64,000 nt of DNA. Origin: Trujillonella endophytica (GTDB taxonomy: Bacteria; Actinomycetota; Actinomycetes; Mycobacteriales; Geodermatophilaceae). The notes under the pieces are model-generated. The model searched no databases and was not told where the DNA came from. It saw only the letters and a program-made list of their open reading frames with translations. The stretch covers positions 338,201 through 402,200 of the forward strand of contig NZ_JABGCI010000004.1 in the NCBI RefSeq assembly GCF_019799905.1. The letters are read 5' to 3'. Positions 41,834 through 50,470 of this stretch are shown piece by piece (position 1 is the first letter of the stretch; the number at the start of each line of letters is the position of its first letter). Made by a program: the position numbers and the translations under genes.

Positions 41834-41896
41834 ATCCGCAGGCTATCCGCCCGTCCCCCGTGGGCAGCGCGCCCCTCGGAGGACCAGGATGGACGC

Positions 41897-43732
41897 GTGG
41901 CCGAACAGGTGCAGCTCAGAGTGGCTCTGGCCCAGGTCGACACCCGGGTCGGCGACATCGCCGGCAACGCCGCCCTGGTGGCCGACTGGACGGCCCGGGC
42001 GGCGCAGGCCGACGCACACGTCGTCGTCTTCCCCGAGATGACGCTGACCGGCTACCCGCCCGAGGACCTCGTGCTGCGGGAGTCCTTCGCGCGGGCCAGC
42101 GAGCGGACGCTGGTGGAGCTGGCGGCGACGCTGGCCGAGCGGGGCCTCGGCGGCACGGCCGTCGTGGTCGGCTACCTCGCCCACACCGAGGGCACCGGTC
42201 CGGCCGCCGTCGACGAGCCGCCCACCGCCGACGAGGACCGCCCCGCCGACGCCAATCCCCGGCACGGCGCCCCGCGCAACGCCGCGGCGCTGCTGCACGG
42301 CGGCGAGGTCGTCGTCCGCTACTACAAGCGGCACCTGCCCAACTACGGCGTCTTCGACGAGGCCCGCTACTTCGTGCCGGGGACCGAGCTGCCCGTGGTC
42401 CGGCTGCACGGGGTGGACGTCGCGCTGACCGTCTGCGAGGACCTCTGGGTCGAGGGCGGCCCCTGCGGGGTCGCCGGCCAGGCCGGGGTCGACGTCGTCC
42501 TCTCCCCCAACGCCTCGCCCTACGAGCGGGCCAAGGACGACGCGCGGCTGCCGCTGGTGCAGCGCCGCGCCGCCGAGGCGCGGGCGACGATCGTCTACTG
42601 CAACCAGGTCGGCGGGCAGGACGAGCTGGTCTTCGACGGCGACTCCATGGCGGTCGCGGCCGACGGCACGCTGCTCGCCCGCGCCCCGCAGTTCGTCGAG
42701 CACCTGATGACCGTGGACCTGGCGATCGACCCGGCCGCCGTCCCCGAGCGCCGCGAGGGCCGGATCGGGCCGATGACGGTCACCCGGCACCTGGTGTCGG
42801 CCGACCCGGTGCCGGCGTACGAGGCGCGGCCGGGCACCGTCGCCGAGCCGCTGAGCGACTGCGAGGAGGTCTGGCGGGCGCTGGTGCTGGGCCTCAAGGA
42901 CTTCATCGACAAGAACGGCATGCCCTCGGTGGTGCTGGGCCTGTCCGGTGGCATCGACTCGGCGCTGGTGGCGGCCATCGCGGTCGACGCGCTCGGCCCC
43001 GACCGGGTGTACGGCGTCGGCCTGCCGTCGAGGTGGTCGAGCGAGCACTCGCTGGCCGACGCGGAGGACCTGGCCCGCCGGACCGGGCTGCACTACTCGG
43101 TGGTGCCGATCGCGCCGATGGTCGACGCGTACGAGTCCTCGGTGGAGCTCTCGGGCGTCGCCGCGGAGAACCTGCAGGCCCGGGTGCGCGGCACCCTGCT
43201 GATGGCGCTGTCCAACCAGCACGGCCACCTGCTGCTCACCACCGGCAACAAGAGCGAGGTCGCCGTCGGCTACTCGACGCTGTACGGCGACTCGGCCGGT
43301 GGCTTCGCGCCGATCAAGGACGTGCCGAAGACCCTGGTGTGGGAGCTGGCCCGCTGGCGTAACGCGTACGCCGCCGAGTGCGGCGAGACCGAGCCGGTCC
43401 CGCGCAACTCGATCGACAAGCCGCCGTCGGCGGAGCTCGCGCCCGGTCAGCAGGACTCCGACTCCCTGCCCTCGTACGAGGAGCTGGACGCCGTCGTCGC
43501 CGACTACGTCGACCGCGACCTCGGCATGGCCGAGCTGCTGGAGCGGGGCCACGACCCCGAGGTGGTGGCGCGCGTGCTGCGGCTCGTGGACACCGCGGAG
43601 TTCAAGCGCCGCCAGTCCGCCCCGGGCACCAAGATCAGCCTCAAGGCCTTCGGCCGCGACCGCCGGCTGCCGGTCACCAACCGCTGGCGGGAGACCCTGC
43701 CGACCGTCGTCGAGGGAGCTGAGCAGTCATGA
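41897..43732 (+). CDS. nadE: Glutamine-dependent NAD+ synthetase
   Basis: 611 residues. The N-terminal nitrilase-type glutaminase domain has its triad: Glu in [17 protein letters not shown] (about 41-57), Lys in [18 protein letters not shown] (about 140-157) and Cys in [12 protein letters not shown] (about 178-189). The C-terminal synthetase domain carries the PP-loop [17 protein letters not shown] (about 346-362), [20 protein letters not shown] and [20 protein letters not shown]. Glutamine ammonia is channelled to deamido-NAD. Length is normal for the two-domain form. The stop overlaps panB (ATGA), so nadE-panB form an operon for cofactor synthesis (NAD and pantothenate/CoA). Confidence 0.97.
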   Translation: MAEQVQLRVALAQVDTRVGDIAGNAALVADWTARAAQADAHVVVFPEMTLTGYPPEDLVLRESFARASERTLVELAATLAERGLGGTAVVVGYLAHTEGTGPAAVDEPPTADEDRPADANPRHGAPRNAAALLHGGEVVVRYYKRHLPNYGVFDEARYFVPGTELPVVRLHGVDVALTVCEDLWVEGGPCGVAGQAGVDVVLSPNASPYERAKDDARLPLVQRRAAEARATIVYCNQVGGQDELVFDGDSMAVAADGTLLARAPQFVEHLMTVDLAIDPAAVPERREGRIGPMTVTRHLVSADPVPAYEARPGTVAEPLSDCEEVWRALVLGLKDFIDKNGMPSVVLGLSGGIDSALVAAIAVDALGPDRVYGVGLPSRWSSEHSLADAEDLARRTGLHYSVVPIAPMVDAYESSVELSGVAAENLQARVRGTLLMALSNQHGHLLLTTGNKSEVAVGYSTLYGDSAGGFAPIKDVPKTLVWELARWRNAYAAECGETEPVPRNSIDKPPSAELAPGQQDSDSLPSYEELDAVVADYVDRDLGMAELLERGHDPEVVARVLRLVDTAEFKRRQSAPGTKISLKAFGRDRRLPVTNRWRETLPTVVEGAEQS

Positions 43733-44559
43733 GCGAGTCGCCGCTGTACGGGGGGACCTCCACCGCGCGGGTGCGCATCCACCACCTGCAGCAGGCCAAG
43801 GAGCGCGGCGAGAAGTGGGCGATGCTCACCGCCTACGACACCTACGCCGCGGCCGTGTTCGAGGAGGCCGGCATCCCGGTGATGCTGGTCGGTGACTCCG
43901 CCGGCAACGTGGTCATGGGACTGACCAGCACGGTGCCGGTCACCGTCGACGACATCCTGTTCATGACCAGGTCCGTGACCCGCTCCACGAAGCGGGCGCT
44001 GATCGTGGCCGACATGCCGTTCGGCTCCTACGAGTCCGGCCCGCAGCAGGCCTTCGACACCGCCGTCCGGCTGATGAAGGAGGGCGGCGCGCAGGCGGTC
44101 AAGCTCGAGGGCGGCGTCCGCGTCGCGCCGCAGATCGAGCTGCTCAGCCAGGCCGGCATCCCGGTGATGGCGCACATCGGCTTCACGCCGCAGAGCGAGC
44201 ACGCCCTCGGCGGCTTCCGGGTGCAGGGCCGCGGCGCCGGCGCCGAGCAGCTGCTGGCCGACGCCCACGCCGTCCAGGAGGCCGGGGCCTTCGCCGTCGT
44301 CATGGAGATGGTCCCGGCCGCGATCGCCGGCCAGGTGACCAAGGAGCTGTCCATCCCCACGATCGGGATCGGCGCCGGGCCCGACTGCGACGCCCAGGTG
44401 CTGGTCTGGCCGGACATGGCGGGGCTCCACGGCGGCCGGATGCCGAAGTTCGTCAAGAAGTACGCCGAGCTGCGCAGCGAGCTGCTGCGCGCGGCCACGG
44501 AGTACGCCGACGAGGTCCGCAGCGGCACCTTCCCCGGCCCCGAGCACTCCTTCGAGTAG
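43729..44559 (+). CDS. panB: 3-methyl-2-oxobutanoate hydroxymethyltransferase (ketopantoate hydroxymethyltransferase)
   Basis: 276 residues. First step of pantothenate synthesis, transferring a hydroxymethyl group from 5,10-methylene-THF to 2-ketoisovalerate. [33 protein letters not shown] (about 31-63) gives the Mg-binding Asp. [32 protein letters not shown] (about 100-131) contains the catalytic region, and [21 protein letters not shown] (about 145-165) and [25 protein letters not shown] sequence (about 206-226) follow. ATG overlaps the nadE stop. Confidence 0.98.
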   Translation: MSESPLYGGTSTARVRIHHLQQAKERGEKWAMLTAYDTYAAAVFEEAGIPVMLVGDSAGNVVMGLTSTVPVTVDDILFMTRSVTRSTKRALIVADMPFGSYESGPQQAFDTAVRLMKEGGAQAVKLEGGVRVAPQIELLSQAGIPVMAHIGFTPQSEHALGGFRVQGRGAGAEQLLADAHAVQEAGAFAVVMEMVPAAIAGQVTKELSIPTIGIGAGPDCDAQVLVWPDMAGLHGGRMPKFVKKYAELRSELLRAATEYADEVRSGTFPGPEHSFE

Positions 44560-44669
44560 TCCTCGCTCCCGCGCCGTCGCGGCCGCCCACCCGGTGGTGG
44601 ACTGCCCGGAAGGGCACCGATACCGGACAGGTCCGGATCCGCCCGTCCCTGCACACCCACGGGCGGAGC

Positions 44670-45230
44670 ATGCGCACGCCGTGGCACCTCGTCACCACGC
44701 TGCTGCTCGCGCTGAACGCCTCGCTGGCCGTCGGGAGAGGGGACGGCGGGTGGCTGCCGGCCGTCGTCGGCACTCTGGTCCTGTGCGTCGTCCTGCCGCT
44801 GACCGTGTGGCGGCTGCGCGCCCTGCGTCTGGACGACGGATCGGGCGGTGCACCGCCGCGCGCTGATCGGGCCCACCCGGGTCGTGCCTCGGGACGCAGT
44901 GGCCTCGGTGCTGTGGCTGCCCGGCTCCATCCGGGGCGGCGGAGTCGCGACCGGCCTGCTCGTGCTCCTGGACGCAGAGCGCCGGCCGCTGCTGCGCCTG
45001 GACGGCGCGTGGTGGGGCGCCGGACGCCTGGCCGCGCTGGCGACGTGGTCGGCGCACCCGTGACCGCGGTCGGCGACGCACTCACGCCGGCGGACCTGGC
45101 CTGGCGGAACATGTACGAGCTGCCGTGGCGGCACCAGCACCCGGCGCCGTTCGCGCTGGCCGTGACCGGAGGTGCTCTCGCCGTCGCCGTCCTCGCCACC
45201 GTGGTCGCCTCGGCCGTGGGCTGGATCTAG
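44670..45230 (+). pseudogene. Membrane protein gene with two apparent compensating frameshifts
   Basis: The frame from the ATG at 44670 starts as a good membrane protein (WHLVTTLLLALNASLAV and a second TM helix to RALRLDDGSG) and ends as one (LTPADLAWRNMYELPWRHQH, then a TM helix). In between, from about 44845 to 45035, that frame is Arg/Pro-rich shadow sequence. The sensible reading there is one base later: RRALIGPTRVVPRDAVASVL ... GVATGLLVLLDAERRPLLRL, a PH-like beta pattern. An extra G near 44843 and a missing base near 45035 would restore one continuous protein of about 187 residues. Either sequencing error or real damage. No ribosome site of good spacing is seen at the ATG. Confidence 0.6.
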
Positions 45231-45256
45231 CCGCCGTCGCCACACGTCACGTTGCC

Positions 45257-45310
45257 GGTGTTCCTCGCGCGTCGCGGGCGGTGCAGGACCGCCAGAGCGC
45301 GAGGAACACC
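45257..45310. terminator. 14-bp hairpin with a nested stem between convergent genes
   Basis: ggtgttcctcgcgc (45257-45270) and gcgcgaggaacacc (45297-45310) are perfect complements. The 26-base interior contains a second stem, ggcggt/accgcc. It lies between the panB operon (plus) and npdG (minus) and could end both transcripts. Confidence 0.75.
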
Positions 45311-45360
45311 CGCAATGCGCGGGTGCCGGGGGCGGTGGGCGGGTTCCGCGCGCCGACGGG

Positions 45361-46053
45361 TCAGACGTCGGTGACGCGGACCCCGGCGTGCACCTTGTAG
45401 CGGCGGTTGACCGACACGAGGTTGATGGTCAGGGCCTCGATCTGGCGGGCGTTGCGCAGCCGGCCGGCGTAGACGCCGCGCATGCCCGGGAGCCGGCCGG
45501 CGAGCGCCTGCACCAGGTCGGTGGAGGGGCGGTCGTCGCCGACGACCATCACGTCGCCGTCCAGCGTGGGCCGGGACAGGTCCTCCAGGAGGACGGCGGA
45601 CAGGTGGTGGAACGCCCCCACGACGTGCGAGTCCGGCAGCAGCGCGGCGGCCTGCTGGGTGACGCTGCCCTCGGGGACGTCGAGCACGTACGCGCCGAAC
45701 TCGTCGAAGCCCATGGGCACCACGCAGTCGACGACGACCTTGCCGGCCAGCGGCTCGGCCAGCTCGCGCAGCGTGTCGGCGTGCCCGCCGAAGGGCACCG
45801 CGACGATCACGAGGTCCGCCGCACCGGCCACGTCGGCGTTCCCGCCGCCGGTCACCGACGCCTCGAGCCCGCCGGCCGCCGACGCGCGCTCGGCGACCTG
45901 GCCGGCCACCTCCGACGCGCGCTCGGCGTCGCGCGAGCCCAGCAGGACCCGCTGGCCCGCGGCCGCCAGCCGCACCGCCAGACCCCGCCCCTGTGGTCCG
46001 GTGCCGCCGAGCACCCCGACGACCAGTTCCTCCACGGCGCGTCCGTCCGTCAC
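45361..46053 (-). CDS. npdG: NADPH-dependent F420 reductase
   Basis: 230 residues, GTG start with GAGGAGG upstream. NADP-binding Rossmann fold: VGVLGGTGPQGRGLAVRLAAAGQRVLLGSRDAERA (about 11-45), whose SR contacts the NADP phosphate. VIVAVPFGGHADTLREL (about 82-98) and DCVVPMGFD follow, then SVTQQAAALLPDSHVVGAFHHLSAVLL (about 127-153), the F420-contacting region conserved in these enzymes. It shuttles hydride between NADPH and F420, feeding the LLM and PPOX enzymes in this window. Cytoplasmic, dimeric in known members. Confidence 0.93.
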   Translation of the reverse strand: MTDGRAVEELVVGVLGGTGPQGRGLAVRLAAAGQRVLLGSRDAERASEVAGQVAERASAAGGLEASVTGGGNADVAGAADLVIVAVPFGGHADTLRELAEPLAGKVVVDCVVPMGFDEFGAYVLDVPEGSVTQQAAALLPDSHVVGAFHHLSAVLLEDLSRPTLDGDVMVVGDDRPSTDLVQALAGRLPGMRGVYAGRLRNARQIEALTINLVSVNRRYKVHAGVRVTDV

Positions 46054-46122
46054 GGTGCCTCCTCGCGACCCCGGACCGTCCGGCGCCCTCGACCGATCAT
46101 GCCGGGAGCGCTGCGCACCGGT

Positions 46123-46347
46123 TCACTCGCCCTCCCAGGCGCGGTCCTCGCGGCGGATGGTCTCCTCGCGCTCGGCGACCTTCTGCAGCGCGTGCTCGGC
46201 CTCCTCGCGGGTCGCGTACGGGCCGAGCCGGTGCCGCTCGGCGCAGCCGTCGCGGTCCTCCACGGTGTGGTGCTTGAGGCAGTAGAACCACGGGCCCTCG
46301 GCCACGGTGACCTCCCAGGTCGCGGCCCCGTCCGGGGCTCGGCTCAC
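46123..46347 (-). CDS. Conserved small actinobacterial protein (hypothetical)
   Basis: 74 residues. WFYCLKHHTVEDRDGCAERHRLGPYATREEAEHAL is a pattern I recognise from many actinobacterial hypothetical proteins, sometimes annotated as SPOR-like: an aromatic strand, two Cys, and a GPYxTREEA helix cap. The Cys-x-x-x-His and second Cys may bind metal. Its ATG overlaps the stop of the upstream 116-residue gene. No assigned function. Confidence 0.78.
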   Translation of the reverse strand: MSRAPDGAATWEVTVAEGPWFYCLKHHTVEDRDGCAERHRLGPYATREEAEHALQKVAEREETIRREDRAWEGE

Positions 46348-46694
46348 GGCCCCCGTCCGGGGGCGTCGTCACCTGCGACCGTAGGACGTCGTCCGCGGCC
46401 GCGCCGGTCGTCGACGGGTCCCTCGCGGTGGCCGGTGTAGTCCCACAGGCTCACGAGCCCGATCCCCAGCCGCACCTGCAGGTCGTCGGTCAGCTGCACC
46501 GACTCGTCGAGCTGGGTGGCCTCCTCGGAGTCCGGCCCGAACACCGCCGCCATCTCCGCGCGGTGCTCGGCGGTGTCCCGGAGGACGTATCGGTCGCCGT
46601 CGTCCGTCGTCACGACGACCACGGTCACCTCCTCGCTGAGGACGTAGGGGTCGTGCTCCCCCGGGTCGGTCGAGGACCGGGGCGCGTCAGACAT
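46344..46694 (-). CDS. Hypothetical protein
   Basis: 116 residues. N-terminal two thirds: VLSEEVTVVVVTTDDGDRYVLRDTAEHRAEMAAVFG, then a short acidic stretch, then LTDDLQVRLGIGLVSLWDYTG. The tail (REGPVDDRRGRGRRPTVAGD) is low-complexity. No family recognised. ATG overlaps the cupin gene's end by eight bases, and its stop overlaps the next gene's ATG, so three genes form a tight operon with the cupin first. Confidence 0.65.
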   Translation of the reverse strand: MSDAPRSSTDPGEHDPYVLSEEVTVVVVTTDDGDRYVLRDTAEHRAEMAAVFGPDSEEATQLDESVQLTDDLQVRLGIGLVSLWDYTGHREGPVDDRRGRGRRPTVAGDDAPGRGP

Positions 46695-47157
46695 CGACCA
46701 TCACCTGGTCGTGCCGGGCGTAGAACGCCGTCATCTCCTCCGCCGACGGCCCGCGGCCGCTGCGGCGCAGCTCGGCCATCTCGGCGAAGAACGCCTCGCG
46801 GGCGATCCCGGGCGTGAAGAGGATGAGGAAGGTCGCCGGCTCGTCGGAGTCGTTGCGGAAGCCGTGCACCCCGCGCTCGTGGGCCAGGGTGAAGTCGCCG
46901 GCCCGGCAGGGCTGCCACCGGTCCCCGGCGTAGAGGGTCAGTTCCCCGGAGACGACGTAGAAGGACTCGGAGAACGTCTGGTGGTAGTGCGGGTCCGCGC
47001 CGCGGGAGTACGGGGCGAGGCGGTACTCGACGAGGCCGAAGCGGCCGGCCGTGACCGCGCCCGGGGCGACCATCCGCAGGGCCGAGGTGCCGGCGTCGGT
47101 GAGCGGGTGGTCGGCGAGGGTCCGGACGTCGACGGAGCCGGTTTCCAGGTGCGTCAC
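46687..47157 (-). CDS. Cupin-domain protein
   Basis: 156 residues from a GTG at 47157; the longer frame to 47208 is upstream of likely promoter sequence. A single conserved barrel: YSRGADPHYHQTFSESFYVVSGELTLYAGDRW (about 50-81), with His-x-His and Glu metal ligands, and RAGDFTLAHERGVHGFRNDSDEPATFLILFTPG (about 85-117) with the second motif's His. Metal-binding cupin, probably an isomerase-, dioxygenase- or sugar-binding-type protein; substrate unknown. First gene of a three-gene operon. Confidence 0.88.
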   Translation of the reverse strand: MTHLETGSVDVRTLADHPLTDAGTSALRMVAPGAVTAGRFGLVEYRLAPYSRGADPHYHQTFSESFYVVSGELTLYAGDRWQPCRAGDFTLAHERGVHGFRNDSDEPATFLILFTPGIAREAFFAEMAELRRSGRGPSAEEMTAFYARHDQVMVDV

Positions 47158-47261
47158 GCCGCTCAGCCTGGCCCCTACGCCGGTCCGCTGCCCAGTCCCG
47201 GACGCCACGTCCCGCGCCCGGGGGACCCCGCCTGCGGCACCCCGTGCGGCATCCTTCAGCG

Positions 47262-48392
47262 ATGAGGAACCGACGGGGGCGCGGGGACGGGGGGCCGGGG
47301 GCTCCGCCGCCGGCGCGCGACGGCGAGAACCGGGTGGCGGCGCTGACCGTGGCCGTCCTGCTGCTGGCCGGTGCGGCCATGGGCTCGGTCAACCTGCTCG
47401 TCGACGGGGTCATCCGCCCCGGCACCGCACGGTGGGTCTACGGCGGGACCATGGCCGTGCTGGCGGGGATCGCGATCGCCCTGGCGGTGCGCCGGCGGAT
47501 CGGCCGGTGGACCACGTTCGGCCTGGTCCTGGTCGGCGACCTCGTCTACCTCGTCGTCGCGCTGTCCATCACCGACCCGGTGCGTTACGCGACCCCGCTG
47601 ATGATGCTCTTCGCCGCCTTCGTGGCGGCGTGGTTCCTCGACGGCTGGATGCTGGCCGCCCACCTCGTCGTCACCCCGGTCGTCGTCGCCGCCGCGCTGT
47701 GGGGCAGCTACGACAACATGCCGGGCCTCCTCGTGCAGGTGTGCGTCAACGCCGGCGTCCTGAACCTGGCCGCCGCCGGCGTGTTCGTCCTGCGCCGGCG
47801 GATCGAGCGACTCCTCGCGTCCACCCAGCAGCTCTCGCTGCGCGACCCGCTCACCGGCCTGGGCAACCGGCGCCACCTGGAGGAACAGGCCGACCGGATC
47901 TGGCGGCAGGCGCGCCGCGACGGTGCGCGGGTGGCGGCGATGGTGCTGGACCTGGACCACTTCAAGCTGCTCAACGACGCGCACGGGCACGCCGCGGGTG
48001 ACGCCGTGCTGCGGACGGTCGCGGACGCGCTCACCGCCACCGTCCGGCCCGCGGACGTGCTCGCCCGGCTCGGCGGGGAGGAGCTCGCCGTGCTCGGCCT
48101 GGTCGGGGACCCGGCCGAGGCCAACCGGCTGGCCGAGCGGCTGCGGCGGGCGGTCGCCGGTGCCCGGACCCGCTCCGGTCACACGGTGACCGCCTCCATC
48201 GGCATCGCGATCGCCCGGCCGGCCGACGGCGAGGACCCCGTCGACGGGCTGTGGCGCCTGCTCGACAGTGCCGACGCCGCCATGTACGAGGCGAAGCAGG
48301 CCGGCCGCGACCGGGTCGCCGCCGTGCTGACCGCGCGCCCGCGCAGCGTCCCGGTGGCCCCGGCGGACGGGGAGACCTCCGAGGTCGCCTGA
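47262..48392 (+). CDS. Membrane-bound diguanylate cyclase (GGDEF)
   Basis: 376 residues from an ATG at 47262. A short Gly/Arg-rich N-terminus is followed by about five or six TM helices (about 25-190), then the GGDEF domain: LRDPLTGLGNRRHLEEQADR (about 198-217), LDLDHFKLLNDAHGHAAGDAVLRTVADAL (about 229-257) and the active site RLGGEELAVLG (about 268-278; GGEEL is an active form). SIGIAIARP and AMYEAKQAGRDRV are the C-terminal motifs. An I-site RxxD is not evident before the active loop. Makes c-di-GMP from GTP. No EAL partner is seen here. c-di-GMP often controls pili, so a link to the Tad locus is possible but not shown. Confidence 0.93.
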   Translation: MRNRRGRGDGGPGAPPPARDGENRVAALTVAVLLLAGAAMGSVNLLVDGVIRPGTARWVYGGTMAVLAGIAIALAVRRRIGRWTTFGLVLVGDLVYLVVALSITDPVRYATPLMMLFAAFVAAWFLDGWMLAAHLVVTPVVVAAALWGSYDNMPGLLVQVCVNAGVLNLAAAGVFVLRRRIERLLASTQQLSLRDPLTGLGNRRHLEEQADRIWRQARRDGARVAAMVLDLDHFKLLNDAHGHAAGDAVLRTVADALTATVRPADVLARLGGEELAVLGLVGDPAEANRLAERLRRAVAGARTRSGHTVTASIGIAIARPADGEDPVDGLWRLLDSADAAMYEAKQAGRDRVAAVLTARPRSVPVAPADGETSEVA

Positions 48393-48520
48393 CGGCGGTC
48401 CGGGGAGCAGCGCAGCGCGGAGCGGACCCCGGGCGCGGAGTCGCCATCGGCGTCGCCCGAGTAGGGGAGCAGCTCGTCGGCGAGGGGCGGACGTCGGCGT
48501 TCTCTGCTTCCCTGTCTGCT

Positions 48521-49855
48521 GTGGTCCGCGTCCCCTCGCCCGGCAGCACGCTCGCTGCCGCCGACCCGACGCGCACGGTGCCCCTGCCGCTGCGCGAGCA
48601 GGCCGACGTCCGGGACCGCTGGCTGACCCAGCGGCTGCTGGACGTGCTGCCCGGGCTGATGGACGACGCGGGCATCGACCTGTGGCTCGTCATCGGGCGC
48701 GAGAACGCCGAGGACCCGGTGCTGCGCACGCTGCTGCCGGCCACCTGGCTGTCGGCGCGGCGGCGCACGATCCTCGTGCTGCACCGCAGCGACGACGGCG
48801 TCACCCCGGTGGCGGTCTCCCGCTACCCCGTGGGGCAGTTCCTCCCCGCCTGGTCCGACGACGAGGTGCCCGGGGAGTCCTACGAGCGGTCGCAGTGGGC
48901 GGCGGTGCGCCGCTTCGTCGAACAGGCGTCGCCGCGGGCCATCGGGGTCGGCGTCTCCCCTGCCGTGGCCGCCGCAGACGGGCTCTCGCACGCCGACCAC
49001 GGGCTGCTCCGGGAGGCGCTGGGCCCCTGGGCGGAGCGGCTGGTGTCCGCCGAGCCGCTGGCCGTCCGCTGGCTGGAGACCCGGCTGCCCGAGGAGGTGG
49101 CCGCCCTGCGGGCGCTGGGCGCCCGGTTGCAGGCGGTGGCCGCCGAGGCCTTCTCCCCCGCCGTCCTGCGGGTCGGCGAGACCTCCGCCGCCGACCTGGC
49201 CTGGTGGCTGCGCCAGCGGCTCACCGACCTCGGCCTGGCGCCGTGGTTCCACCCGGTGGTGGACCTGCAGCGGGCCGGCGTCCCGCCCGTCGCCGAGCGC
49301 GGGACGCTCCTCCCGGCGGTGCCCTACGACGAGCCGGTGCTGCCCGGCGATCTGGTGCACTGCGACGTCGGCGCCACCAGCCTCGGCCTGAACGGGGACC
49401 TGCAGCGGTCGGCCTACGTGCTGCGCTCCGGGGAGACGGCGGCCCCGGCGGGGCTGGCCCGGGCCTTCGACCTGGGCACCCGGCTGCAGGACGTCACGAC
49501 CGAGCAGATGCTGCCCGGTCGCACCGGCGACGAGGTGCTGGCCGCCACCCGGGCCGCCGCGGCGGTCGAGGGGATCGACGGCGAGGTCTACTCCCACCCC
49601 ATCGGCGTGCACGGGCACGGCGCAGGTCCGGCGATCGGCCTGTGGGACGAGCAGGACGGCGTCCCGGGTCCCGGCGGTCACCGCCTCCACCTCGACACCG
49701 CGTTCGCCCTCGAGCTGTGCGTGCGGCTGCCCGTGCCCGAGTGGGGCGGTCAGTGCGTGCGCATGGGCCTGGAGGAGGGGGTCGTCCTCACCGCGTCGGG
49801 CGTGGCGTACCTCGGGGACCGGCAGCGGGAGCTGCTGCTGGTCCCCGGAGGCTGA
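48521..49855 (+). CDS. M24-family metallopeptidase (Xaa-Pro peptidase-like)
   Basis: About 444 residues if started at the GTG at 48521; a GTG at 48578 is an alternative and neither has a good ribosome site. The N-terminal domain (creatinase/prolidase type) has WLVIGRENAEDPVLRTLLP. The catalytic pita-bread domain shows all five metal ligands: two Asp in VHCDVGATSLGLNGDLQRSA, His in HPIGVHGHGAGPAIGLWDEQ, and Glu residues in FALELCVRLPVPEW and MGLEEGVVLT. Soluble. It probably removes N-terminal residues preceding Pro. Follows the GGDEF gene without an obvious terminator. Confidence 0.85.
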   Translation: MVRVPSPGSTLAAADPTRTVPLPLREQADVRDRWLTQRLLDVLPGLMDDAGIDLWLVIGRENAEDPVLRTLLPATWLSARRRTILVLHRSDDGVTPVAVSRYPVGQFLPAWSDDEVPGESYERSQWAAVRRFVEQASPRAIGVGVSPAVAAADGLSHADHGLLREALGPWAERLVSAEPLAVRWLETRLPEEVAALRALGARLQAVAAEAFSPAVLRVGETSAADLAWWLRQRLTDLGLAPWFHPVVDLQRAGVPPVAERGTLLPAVPYDEPVLPGDLVHCDVGATSLGLNGDLQRSAYVLRSGETAAPAGLARAFDLGTRLQDVTTEQMLPGRTGDEVLAATRAAAAVEGIDGEVYSHPIGVHGHGAGPAIGLWDEQDGVPGPGGHRLHLDTAFALELCVRLPVPEWGGQCVRMGLEEGVVLTASGVAYLGDRQRELLLVPGG

Positions 49856-49867
49856 GGCACACGCGCG

Positions 49868-50419
49868 CTACTTCCCCTTCGACGCCTTGCCGCCGCTGGA
49901 CGCCTTGGCGGTCGCCCTGCCCGGCGCCTTGCCCGTCGCCGCCTTGCTCGTCGAGGCCTTGCTCGACGAGGCTGCGCTCGTCGAGGCCTTCTTCCCGCGG
50001 GCCTTCGCCGTCTCCCTGTCGTTGGCCTTCTGGATGGCGTCGACCAGGTCCTTCTTCTTCATCTTCGAGCGGCCCGACACGTCCAGCTCCTTCGCCAGCT
50101 CGAGCAGGTGCTCCTTGGTGGCGTTGGCGTCGACCCCGCCCTTGGTCTGCCGAGCGGTGCCGCGACCGCCGGCCGCCTGCGGGTCGGAGGGACCCTTCTT
50201 CCCGCCCTCCTTGGGCGCCCAGTGGTCGCCGACCTTCTCGTGCGTGTGCTTGACCGCCGCCCACGCCGTCCGGTTGGCCCGCTCCTCGTCGCCGTCGTAG
50301 GAGTCCAGCGCCGCGTCGTAGGCCTTGGCGAACGTCCGCTGCGCCTTCCTGTCCGACCGCTGCAGGGTGCTGGGGAGCTCGCTCTGCCTGGCGGTCCCGC
50401 TCTTCGTCGTCTTCGGCAT
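49868..50419 (-). CDS. ChaB / Rho N-terminal domain protein with Lys/Ser-rich tail
   Basis: 183 residues. N-terminal ChaB-like domain: ELPSTLQRSDRKAQRTFAKAYDAALDSY, then DEERANRTAWAAVKHTHEKVGDHW (about 14-70). The middle segment KEHLLELAKELDVSGRSKMKKKDLVDAI (about 103-130) is a Rho N-terminal/SAP-like helix-extension-helix, a nucleic-acid-binding fold. The last 45 residues are a KAS/SSK-rich basic tail. ChaB domains regulate cation/proton antiport in enterobacteria, but actinobacterial fusions with Rho-N are more likely nucleic-acid-associated (inference). Tail-to-tail with the M24 gene. Confidence 0.85.
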   Translation of the reverse strand: MPKTTKSGTARQSELPSTLQRSDRKAQRTFAKAYDAALDSYDGDEERANRTAWAAVKHTHEKVGDHWAPKEGGKKGPSDPQAAGGRGTARQTKGGVDANATKEHLLELAKELDVSGRSKMKKKDLVDAIQKANDRETAKARGKKASTSAASSSKASTSKAATGKAPGRATAKASSGGKASKGK

Positions 50420-50470
50420 GGGTGAGACCTACCCCACACCGGCGCCGCGCTCACCCGATCGGCGCGGTCG

